From Clostridia bacterium (GTDB lineage: Bacteria; Bacillota; Clostridia; Oscillospirales; Acutalibacteraceae): 64,000 nucleotides of DNA. Of the stretch, positions 1-6,623 are shown in pieces. Position numbers and translations under genes: made by a program. The notes beneath the pieces were generated by a model. The model saw only the letters and a program-made list of their open reading frames with translations. It ran no database searches and was not told the origin of the DNA. The DNA lies in contig JAFYNR010000012.1 in assembly GCA_017548045.1 (NCBI GenBank), positions 62,001 to 126,000 on the forward strand. Direction: 5' to 3'. The stretch's first letter is position 1. Every line of letters begins with the position of its first letter.

Positions 1-551
1 TTGAGAAGGGTTCTCGCAATGTATGCGCCGATCTGACGGAGAGTTACGGTGAAAAGGTCAAGGCGCTGAAAACGGATTGCCTCGTATGAAGCAACAAGGC
101 TTCTGCCTCTCTTTTTGAGGCTTACAAGGTTATCCTTGGTGTGAACGGTGGTTTCGGGGATGAACGCACCCTCCTTCACAACTTTAAGCTCCTTCTCATC
201 CTCTGTGGGAATCGAAGTGATTGAACGGTAATCAAGACCGTCAATAACCGTTGTGGATGCTACAATATCCGAAAGAATATCCGCCTGTTCAAGACCCTGT
301 CTTACGGCTCTTGAAACGTATTCGGGGAAAAGCACCGCACTGTCGGAATTCTTGAAGAACTTGTCAACAACGTCGCTTGAGGGTCCGCCTACCTTGATGC
401 CGAAGCGCTTGAGCTGACGCTGATATGCGTCAAGACCCTCCATTGACGTGCCCTTGTAGTTTTCGGTAGGGTCAATGCTTTCAAGCGCCTTTGTGAAGTT
501 GCCCGATGCATAAAGACCCTTTTCAAGTCTGATATTATCAAAATTAGCCAT
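1..551 (-). CDS. Phage major capsid protein, N-terminal part (truncated by window edge)
   Basis: The frame is open from an ATG at 551-549 to the window start with no stop, giving about 183 residues that begin MANFDNIRLEKGLYASGNF. A Shine-Dalgarno GGAGGAATT lies just upstream. The residues resemble the N-terminal arm and E-loop region of HK97-fold capsid proteins (the stretch with EGAFIPETTVHTKD followed by a basic KKRGRSLVASYEA segment). The assignment also rests on synteny: it follows terminase, portal, protease and decoration genes in the usual head-gene order. The C-terminal P- and A-domains lie outside the window, so the gene's integrity cannot be judged. Confidence in a capsid role is good, in exact family modest. 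Confidence 0.75.
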   Translation of the reverse strand, partial: MANFDNIRLEKGLYASGNFTKALESIDPTENYKGTSMEGLDAYQRQLKRFGIKVGGPSSDVVDKFFKNSDSAVLFPEYVSRAVRQGLEQADILSDIVASTTVIDGLDYRSITSIPTEDEKELKVVKEGAFIPETTVHTKDNLVSLKKRGRSLVASYEAIRFQRLDLFTVTLRQIGAYIARTLL

Positions 552-563
552 TTCAATTCCTCC

Positions 564-899
564 TTACATAATGAACGTTACGGTTGAATCGGCTTCGTTA
601 ACCGCAACAACAAGATATTCTCTGCCCTCGGCACCTGACTTGACGCCGTCACTGCCGCAGACAAGGCTTGCGTAGCCTGCCTCAACAGAGCCGCTGTACT
701 TTGCAGTTACCGCACCGCTGAGCTGTACGCTTGCGTAGCCGCCGCTGCATTCGGTTGCAATGCCGCAGAACACATCGCCGTCGGCACAGACAGTAACCGT
801 GCCCGAACCGTTCATCTTTACGGGTGTGCCCTTTGCAATTTCTTCGTTTGCCTTAAAAGTTGCGGTGTTTTCGTTAAAACCGCAGAATGATACTGACAT
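564..899 (-). CDS. Capsid decoration/cement protein (DUF2190-like)
   Basis: A 111-residue protein rich in Gly, Val, Thr and Ala with alternating beta-strand character, beginning MSVSFCGFNENTATFKA. The pattern 'intact start, AKGTPVKM, then a V-x-C-x-D-G-D-V-F-C-G-I-A turn' matches small beta-rich capsid cement proteins that pack on the head surface and stabilise it after expansion. Its place between the prohead protease and the major capsid gene is where decoration proteins usually sit. The RBS GGAGGAAAAA precedes the ATG, and only 12 bp separate it from the capsid gene, so the two are co-transcribed. No catalytic motif is seen. The family name is from recall of pattern, not from a search. Confidence 0.7.
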   Translation of the reverse strand: MSVSFCGFNENTATFKANEEIAKGTPVKMNGSGTVTVCADGDVFCGIATECSGGYASVQLSGAVTAKYSGSVEAGYASLVCGSDGVKSGAEGREYLVVAVNEADSTVTFIM

Positions 900-911
900 A
901 ATTTTTCCTCC

Positions 912-1772
912 TTAGATTTTATAGACGGAATTTTCGCCGTCGTTTCTTGCTTCGCCGCCCTCAAGCTGTCTTATGACGGGCAGGCTTTTCTGTGCGTTTT
1001 CTCTGAATGCATTGTGCATTTCACGCAAAGATTTAAGCGGAAGGGCTTTGCAGATTTCTTCAATTGCCTCACCCTTCATTTCGGGAATAACCGTTGCGGC
1101 ACAGCGGATAATACCGTCTTCAAGCTCCTGTCTTATTTCCTTTGCAATTTCCGCAAGGTCATCACTTTCCCGTGAGGGGTCGAAGCTTTTGACAATACCT
1201 GCATTCTTCTGGGCAGGCACCGCAACAAATGACCATTCGTAGGCATCCGCAGGGTCGCACAGATGGTAACAGCAGATTTTACCGCCGTAAACCTTACCCT
1301 TTCTGTGCTCGCAGCCCTGAGTTTTGATATCCTTGCCGCAGATTGAGCATCTGATTTCCTTCACACTGCAGCCCACGCTGGTTTCCTTTTTGATACCTGC
1401 ATCGATTTCCGCAATAAGATCTTTGTTCTTTTCGGTTCTCACCGTATAAGCCTTTGCAAGAATATACGTATACACCTCGCCGTCAGCAGTCTTACGGGTT
1501 TCATCCGTCACAACCTCAGCGGCATAAATTCTTGCGGTCTGATCCTTGCTTTTCATATTGTGGTCAAAGATACCCGTTTTGCCCACGAAAAGCTCAGCCA
1601 GCTTATGAAGGGATTCAACGGTGAATTTTTCGTTATCCCTGTCAATTTCGTTGTCGCAGAGAATAAGCGAAAACGTATAAAGCTCATCCCTGCTCAGTTT
1701 CTTTCTTGCAAACCGTCCGATAAGCTCAAGCTCCTCGTCGGTCAGAACGTTATTTTCCTTTTCCGTGTTCAT
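912..1772 (-). CDS. Prohead protease / scaffold (S78-like) with Cys/His insertion
   Basis: A 286-residue protein with the layout of HK97-type prohead proteases: ICDNEIDRDNEKF near residues 38-50, a candidate catalytic His71 in IFDHNMKS, a candidate nucleophile Ser132 in KETSVGCSV, and the conserved closing motif AYEWSFVAVPAQKNAGI (about 178-193). The region after 200 is charged and helical, as expected for an internal scaffold that is removed during maturation. An insertion at about 142-172 carries C142, C145, C154, H156, C167, C168, H170 and C172, a likely zinc knuckle not typical of the family. Its stop overlaps the start side of the portal gene by 4 bp, giving translational coupling within the head operon. 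Confidence 0.75.
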   Translation of the reverse strand: MNTEKENNVLTDEELELIGRFARKKLSRDELYTFSLILCDNEIDRDNEKFTVESLHKLAELFVGKTGIFDHNMKSKDQTARIYAAEVVTDETRKTADGEVYTYILAKAYTVRTEKNKDLIAEIDAGIKKETSVGCSVKEIRCSICGKDIKTQGCEHRKGKVYGGKICCYHLCDPADAYEWSFVAVPAQKNAGIVKSFDPSRESDDLAEIAKEIRQELEDGIIRCAATVIPEMKGEAIEEICKALPLKSLREMHNAFRENAQKSLPVIRQLEGGEARNDGENSVYKI

Positions 1773-2899
1773 TCACCTCTCCTTATTTTTTCCGCCTGCG
1801 CTCTGTAAAGCTCGGCTCTGCTCAGCTCAACCTCATCCTGCAGGGTGATATCATCCCACACAACTCTTGCCGTGCAGGAATAGCCTCTGCTTCTGAGGTA
1901 AGCGGTGCAGATTTTTCTGATTACCGGCGTAAGAATACGTCTGTATGCCTCAAGCTCGCTTGTAAGCACGTCTGCCTGCTGTGCGCTCATACGCTCCGTG
2001 CTTGACCAGGAAAGCCCCAGCATAAAGGGCGGCAATCCCGTTTTTGCAACAATCTGTTCAAGCATCTGTCTGACAGGCACGTTGCTGTCCAGAATCTGAT
2101 TATCCGCACCGATAACCTTAATCTGTACGTCGCCTACCGCTACAAAATCCCTGACCTCGGAGCCACTCTGCATTGCCTCGCCCCATTCCCTTGCAACCTG
2201 CATCGCCCTGTCCTTGGCATAGGCTCTGTCCATTGCATCGTTCTTGGGGTTATAGGTAACGGCAAACCTCAGATTGCCCACTCTCTCCCAGTTTGCGCCG
2301 ATGCTTTCAAATATTTTGAGCAGGATTGAGCTTACAAAGGGCAGACCCTTGAGCATTGAACAGCCCGTCAGGGCACCCGGTTCGGGATTAAGCACGCTGA
2401 GAAGGCACATTTCGGGGCGTGCAACCTTCTGAAGCTCCGTACCGTTACGGGTAAAAATATCAACGTCAAAGCCGTTCTGATTTCTTTTGAGCTCAATGCA
2501 GTCAAGGGATGCATTGAAAAGACCTCTGGGCACACCGTCGGAATCCGTAACAATTTCACCCAGTGCGGTGCCGCAGGTCAGAAGCTGCTCAAAATAGCTT
2601 TCAATAAAAGCGCTCATTCCCTGACGGTTGCCGCCTACGGGCACGGAAAGAATGAATTCTTCAAGCTCCGTCTGCGCCGCCCTGCTGTCACATTCAACGG
2701 TGAAGCCGCCCGTAAGACGTACCAGCTTGAACACCGCCGCATCAATAACGGGTACAGCCTCACGAAGGGCGTAATAAAGCCTGTTCTGAGGCGGTGCAAG
2801 GGGCACGTAGCCGTCAAGAATACCGAAGGGCTTTGCCTGCGTATTCTGTGTTACGGGCGCCGAAATCCTTGATGCTTTTCTTTTTCCGAATACAGCCAT
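1769..2899 (-). CDS. Phage portal protein
   Basis: 376 residues from the ATG at 2899, chosen because AAAGGAGGAGAAGAA sits 5-7 bases ahead; an upstream in-frame ATG at 2917 falls inside that ribosome site. The portal is the dodecameric ring at the capsid vertex through which DNA is packed. Supporting signs are the length, a long helical middle segment (SILLKIFESIGANWERVG), the LGLSWSSTERMSAQQAD region and a C-terminal helix ending QAEKIRRGE, all common in portals of siphophage and Mu-like types, plus its position between terL and the protease. No frameshift or internal stop is present. Confidence 0.8.
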   Translation of the reverse strand: MAVFGKRKASRISAPVTQNTQAKPFGILDGYVPLAPPQNRLYYALREAVPVIDAAVFKLVRLTGGFTVECDSRAAQTELEEFILSVPVGGNRQGMSAFIESYFEQLLTCGTALGEIVTDSDGVPRGLFNASLDCIELKRNQNGFDVDIFTRNGTELQKVARPEMCLLSVLNPEPGALTGCSMLKGLPFVSSILLKIFESIGANWERVGNLRFAVTYNPKNDAMDRAYAKDRAMQVAREWGEAMQSGSEVRDFVAVGDVQIKVIGADNQILDSNVPVRQMLEQIVAKTGLPPFMLGLSWSSTERMSAQQADVLTSELEAYRRILTPVIRKICTAYLRSRGYSCTARVVWDDITLQDEVELSRAELYRAQAEKIRRGE

Positions 2900-2913
2900 T
2901 TCTTCTCCTCCTT

Positions 2914-4179
2914 TCATCGTCTTCTTGCCGCAAGGGCGAAAAATCCGCCGTCATCCCCCTCCGTAAGCACGGTTGAAACAAAATAACGGATATCGTCCAT
3001 TGCGTGATCGTTTTCTTTTCTGACGGAATCCTTTGCACTGCTTTCCTCCCAGCGGTAAAGCCCGAATTCACGGATTGTATCCTTACACGAGGGAGAAAAA
3101 AGAATTTTTCTCTCTTTAAGGCAATCCGAAACACGGCGTATTCCGTCAATAACATCGTTTTTTGCAGGTATAACCCTGAACCTGCCCTCACGCCTTATGC
3201 ATTCCATAAAGCTTGCCGCAGACGGGTCAACGATAACGGCTTCAACGGGCAGATTTTCCGCAAGCTCACACAAGGCTTCGTAATGCTCGCTGTCGGTTTT
3301 CTGCCTGCCCTCGGTACGGGAATTGAAATAATACTCCCTGATTCTGTACCACCTGCCGCCGTTTTCGCCCCACAAGCCGAAAGAAGAAGGGTTAACCGTA
3401 CCGTAATCGCAGGAAATATAATATCTGCCGAAGGTATCGGGCGGTGTGACAACGTGATTTTCCTGCGAAAACATAGGGTAGACACTGCCCTGCGCCGCAA
3501 CCCATCTGCCCAGAACGAATCTTTCGTAGAAGGCTCCCGAATAAAGCTTTTCATACCTTCTCATAACAGCAGGTGTAAGCGACGGATTATCGCTCATTTC
3601 AAAATGCAGATAAAAGCAATTTTTCTCTTCACGCTTTTTTATCCACTCCTCGTGGAACCAGTGCATCGGGTGCTCGGGGTTGCAGTTGAACCAGAATTTT
3701 GACCCCTCTACCGAGCACCTTGCAAGCGCCTGCTCCACGAACGAACGGGGCATCAGAGTAACCTCATCAAAAAGCACCCCTGCAAGGGTCATACCCTGAA
3801 TAAGCGCCGCCGAGCCTTCATCCTTTCCTCCGAAAAGGTAAAATCTGTTGGTTACTCCTCCGCAGGTGATTTCCACAAGATTCCGTGAATACTTTTCCTC
3901 ACATTCAAAGCCCAGTTCTCTGAGCAACGGCAGCATAACCGTCACAACGTTACGGCGCAGGGAGGCAATGGTTTTGCCGCACAGGGCAAAGGAACGGTCC
4001 GAAAATCCCGAAAAAGCCCAGGCGACGAAAGAAACGGACATACACATGGTTTTGCCCGAGCGTACCGCACCGTCGCAGATTATCGCATCACGGTCTGCAT
4101 AGGGGCTTTGGGGAAGCCACCAGCAGAGTGCCTTCATCTGTTTGGGAGAAAAAAGTGCGAAATCCTGTTTTTTACTCAC
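2914..4179 (-). CDS. terL: Terminase large subunit
   Basis: 421 residues, the ATPase-nuclease motor that packages phage DNA. The ATPase half has a Walker A GAVRSGKT at 37-44 and a Walker B LFDEV with Asp138-Glu139. The RNase H-like nuclease half has metal-binding Asp258 in ISCDYGT, Asp318 in VDPSAA and a closing acidic DHAMDDIRY motif. Length is normal for the family and the catalytic residues are present, so the protein looks functional. The start is a GTG overlapping the terS stop (GTGA), with GGAGG 7 bases upstream; its own stop abuts the portal ribosome site. It is the second gene of the minus-strand head operon. Confidence 0.93.
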   Translation of the reverse strand: MSKKQDFALFSPKQMKALCWWLPQSPYADRDAIICDGAVRSGKTMCMSVSFVAWAFSGFSDRSFALCGKTIASLRRNVVTVMLPLLRELGFECEEKYSRNLVEITCGGVTNRFYLFGGKDEGSAALIQGMTLAGVLFDEVTLMPRSFVEQALARCSVEGSKFWFNCNPEHPMHWFHEEWIKKREEKNCFYLHFEMSDNPSLTPAVMRRYEKLYSGAFYERFVLGRWVAAQGSVYPMFSQENHVVTPPDTFGRYYISCDYGTVNPSSFGLWGENGGRWYRIREYYFNSRTEGRQKTDSEHYEALCELAENLPVEAVIVDPSAASFMECIRREGRFRVIPAKNDVIDGIRRVSDCLKERKILFSPSCKDTIREFGLYRWEESSAKDSVRKENDHAMDDIRYFVSTVLTEGDDGGFFALAARRR

Positions 4180-4646
4180 TCCTCATCCTCCCGTGAAAGC
4201 ATCCTTGCGCCCTCGGCAAGAGCCTGAACAAAGCTGCTCTGAGTGTTTTCTTCACCCGTGCTCAGCTTTTCAAGGCGTTCAAGGGCTTTGAGCCTGTCGA
4301 AAAATTTGATTTCAAGTCCGCCGCCCTTGGGCCGCTTGATATCCGACACATTGAAAAGGTCCAGCCTTTCGATTTCCTCCGCAGTCATTGTTTCTTCGCA
4401 AAGCATCAGCTTCAGCGCATCCGCAACAGAGCCGAAGGCAAGGCGTCGCAAACCCTTTTCAACCTCCGATGAAAGTGCCTTCCGTTCTTTTTCAAGCCGT
4501 GAAATCTCATTTCGGATTTCTTCTCTGGCAAGAAGCCTTGCGGCACTTCTTCGGGGCGAAACAAGGAAGCCTGCCCTTGCGGCACAGCCTCTTGCATCAC
4601 CGTCCTCCGCATAGTAAGAACAGAAAAGCCGTTCTTTGTCGGTCAT
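4176..4646 (-). CDS. terS: Terminase small subunit
   Basis: 156 residues from the second ATG (4646); the first ATG at 4655 directly touches AAAGGAG, so the downstream one has better spacing. The opening TDKERLFCSYYAEDGDARGCAARAGF is the usual small-terminase helix-turn-helix that recognises packaging sites, followed by a helical oligomerisation part (ARLLAREEIRNEISRLEKER) and a C-terminal tail that would contact TerL. It is the first gene of the head operon, and no integrase, repressor, replication or antirepressor gene precedes it; the next gene upstream is the divergent chromosomal mgtE. Confidence 0.85.
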   Translation of the reverse strand: MTDKERLFCSYYAEDGDARGCAARAGFLVSPRRSAARLLAREEIRNEISRLEKERKALSSEVEKGLRRLAFGSVADALKLMLCEETMTAEEIERLDLFNVSDIKRPKGGGLEIKFFDRLKALERLEKLSTGEENTQSSFVQALAEGARMLSREDEE

Positions 4647-4664
4647 GGCAATCATCTCCTTTCC

Positions 4665-4690
4665 GAAGGGGATTGCCGGAAATCCCCTTC
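4665..4690 (-). other. Perfect 10-bp hairpin just upstream of terS ribosome site
   Basis: GAAGGGGATT at 4665-4674 and AATCCCCTTC at 4681-4690 are perfect complements around a 6-base loop. On the minus strand the stem ends only a few bases before the terS AAAGGAG. There is no T-run on that side, so it is not an ordinary terminator. It may block or protect the terS ribosome site or mRNA end, or may be a protein operator. Function is inferred. Confidence 0.6.
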
Positions 4691-4767
4691 AACCTAAGTG
4701 CAAACTGCCGCTTTTTTTGACCTGTTCGGGTGAAAAAATCTGAAAACCCATTCCGAATTAACCTTTA

Positions 4768-4827
4768 ATTTCTCCCGATTTCGCCCGTATTCACCCATAT
4801 ATCGCCGTTTTTCTCCGTTTTCGCTCA
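4768..4827. repeat. Six 10-bp phased degenerate repeats
   Basis: Six consecutive 10-base units read atttctcccg, atttcgcccg, tattcaccca, tatatcgccg, tttttctccg, ttttcgctca. Each has a pyrimidine/C cluster followed by A/T, so C-tracts recur once per helical turn. The block lies between divergent terS and mgtE, upstream of the mgtE promoter. Phased repeats can bend DNA or bind a cooperative regulator along one face; no known binding family is recognised. Confidence 0.6.
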
Positions 4828-4862
4828 ATATTTTAATCTTTTGAATTTTTTTGCTTTTTTGC

Positions 4863-4891
4863 TTGACTTACTGCGTTTTTGGGTATAAGAT
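4863..4891 (+). promoter_or_regulatory. mgtE promoter
   Basis: TTGACT at 4863-4868, a 17-base spacer and TAAGAT at 4886-4891 form a good housekeeping promoter. It would start transcription near 4898 and leave a leader of about 185 bases before mgtE, enough for the structured element that follows. Confidence 0.7.
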
Positions 4892-4916
4892 TAATGGGTA
4901 GAAAAAATTTTTGAAG

Positions 4917-5083
4917 TGTGGTGAAATTTATGGCAGGCTCCGATATACCTAAACCCCGAAGTAGATACATAACCTCATATTCTGCCGCACAGTCGGAACT
5001 GCCTGCAAAGTGATTTCACCGTAAATCGCTTTTCTTCGGTTGCATCCCCTTTGCGGTAAGCCGCAAAAGGAGATGCTTTTTTT
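4917..5083 (+). promoter_or_regulatory. Structured mgtE leader with attenuator terminator (candidate riboswitch)
   Basis: An outer stem pairs GGTGAAAT (4920-4927) with ATTTCACC (5013-5020). Inside it GGCAG (4932-4936) pairs with CTGCC (4999-5003) and TCCG (4939-4942) with CGGA (4994-4997). Loop bases CCGAAG (4956-4961) are complementary to CTTCGG (5034-5039), which could form a pseudoknot. The leader ends with a strong hairpin (5042-5056 with 5061-5076, about 14 pairs) followed by seven T and then the ATG at 5084, so the terminator both ends transcription and hides AAAAGGAG. The arrangement is that of a riboswitch-type attenuator. The conserved M-box (ykoK) blocks could not be found, so the ligand class is unassigned; Mg2+ is the natural guess. 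Confidence 0.65.
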
Positions 5084-6439
5084 ATGGAAAACTTTGAAAT
5101 CCTTCTTGAACAGATAATTGAGCTTGCAGAGAAAGGCGAGATTTCCGCCCTGCGTGAATTGCTCAGCGAAATCAACGTTGTTGACGTTGCTCTGCTCATT
5201 GAGGAACTTGAAACAAAAAACAGACTCAGAACCTTCCGTGTTCTGCCTAAGGATATATCTGCGGAGGTTTTCTCGTACCTCGAACCCGAAACCCAGGCAG
5301 AGCTTGTACGCTCAATCACCGACGCCGAGCTTGAACGCCTGCTTGACGAAATGTTCCTTGACGATACGGTTGACTTTCTTGAAGAAGTGCCTGCAAGCGT
5401 TGTAACCCGTGTTCTTGCCCATTCAGACCCCGAAACAAGAAAGCTGATTAACCGCTTCCTCAAATATCCCGAGGACTGTGCAGGAAGCCTTATGACAATC
5501 GAAATGGTTCATCTGCGCACAACCCTTACAGCCGCCGAAGCCATTGAAAAAATAAGAAAAACAGGCGTAGACAAAGAAACCGTCTACACCTGCTACTGTA
5601 TTGACCGCGAGCATCATCTTCTGGGAAGCATCCCCCTGCTTTCGCTTCTTCTCTGCGAGCAGGATACCCTTGTGGGCGATATTATGGAGGACGATGCACA
5701 GCTTATTTCCGTCAACACTCACGACGACCGTGAGTATGTTGCGGATATTGTTAAAAAGTACGACCTTCTCAGCGTACCTGTTGTTGATAACGAAAACCGC
5801 CTTGTGGGCATTATCACCGTTGACGATATCGTTGACGTTATTGAAGAAGAAACCACCGAAGACTTCGAGAAGATGGCTTTGCTTGCCCCTTCGGATGACG
5901 AATACCTTAAAACAGGTGTTTTCAAGCTTGCCAAAAACAGAATTCTCTGGCTTCTCATTCTTATGATTTCGGGCACCTTCACAGGCAAAATCATTGAAGG
6001 CTACGAAACCCTGCTTGCAGGCTTCGTTGCTCTGACGGCATCAATGCCTATGCTTATGGGCACGGGCGGTAATGCAGGCAGTCAGGTTTCAACCCTTATC
6101 ATCCGCGGCCTTGCGGTTGGCGAAATCGAAATAAAGGATTACCTTAAAATAGTTTTCAAGGAGCTTCGGGTTGCGTCAATCTGCGGTGCGGTGCTTGCGG
6201 CAGCAAACATACTGCGTATGTACCTTTTCTGCGAAGGCACGCTTCAGGTATTCCTCGTTGTTTCAATCGCAATGTTCTGTGCAATCGTCGTGGCAAAGCT
6301 TATCGGCTGTTCGCTGCCCATTTTCGCAAAAATCGTAAAGCTTGACCCTGCGCTTATGGCAGGTCCCATGATTGCAACGCTGGTTGATATCGTTACCCTT
6401 GTCATTTATTTCGGACTTGCAAAGCTGTTTTTAATCTGA
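5084..6439 (+). CDS. mgtE: Magnesium transporter MgtE
   Basis: 451 residues with the full MgtE order: N-domain of superhelical repeats (about 1-130), two CBS domains (about 135-255) that sense cytosolic Mg2+, a connecting helix, and five membrane helices from about 285 to the end, including the conserved LTASMPMLMGTGGNAGSQVSTL pore region (cited here in two parts: LTASMPMLMG and TGGNAGSQ). The protein is an Mg2+ channel of the inner membrane gated shut by Mg2+ on the CBS domains. Expression appears to be controlled separately by the upstream attenuator. The gene is monocistronic, ending in a strong terminator. No anomalies in length or sequence. Confidence 0.95.
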   Translation: MENFEILLEQIIELAEKGEISALRELLSEINVVDVALLIEELETKNRLRTFRVLPKDISAEVFSYLEPETQAELVRSITDAELERLLDEMFLDDTVDFLEEVPASVVTRVLAHSDPETRKLINRFLKYPEDCAGSLMTIEMVHLRTTLTAAEAIEKIRKTGVDKETVYTCYCIDREHHLLGSIPLLSLLLCEQDTLVGDIMEDDAQLISVNTHDDREYVADIVKKYDLLSVPVVDNENRLVGIITVDDIVDVIEEETTEDFEKMALLAPSDDEYLKTGVFKLAKNRILWLLILMISGTFTGKIIEGYETLLAGFVALTASMPMLMGTGGNAGSQVSTLIIRGLAVGEIEIKDYLKIVFKELRVASICGAVLAAANILRMYLFCEGTLQVFLVVSIAMFCAIVVAKLIGCSLPIFAKIVKLDPALMAGPMIATLVDIVTLVIYFGLAKLFLI

Positions 6440-6447
6440 TTCCGAAA

Positions 6448-6474
6448 GGGCAGCCTCACGGCTGCCCTTTTTCA
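6448..6474 (+). terminator. Intrinsic terminator after mgtE
   Basis: GGGCAGCC and GGCTGCCC pair around a TCAC loop and are followed by a run of T. Confidence 0.9.
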
Positions 6475-6569
6475 TTTGTTGACCTTGAAAAAAATAAGTG
6501 TTATCATATATGTAAACCCGACTTTACATTGTTTTTTGCAGATTTTTACCAAATGTCCGCCAAAGTTGG

Positions 6570-6598
6570 TTGATAAAACCGCCTTTCGGGGTTATAAT
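6570..6598 (+). promoter_or_regulatory. Promoter of HTH-lipase gene
   Basis: TTGATA (6570-6575), 17 bases, TATAAT (6593-6598). The start point would fall near 6605, leaving a very short leader that begins at the AAGGAGG ribosome site. A second weaker candidate TTGACC-17-TATCAT lies at 6479-6507. Confidence 0.75.
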
Positions 6599-6623
6599 TC
6601 GGGCAAGGAGGACGAAAACGACT

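Noticed and set aside
3004..3702. Plus-strand gene opposite terL
   Set aside because: The 232-residue frame is the antisense shadow of terL; it has no ribosome site and no recognisable domain.
4917..5083. M-box (ykoK) Mg2+ riboswitch before mgtE
   Set aside because: The gene context fits, but the conserved M-box sequence blocks could not be located; reported instead as an unassigned structured leader.
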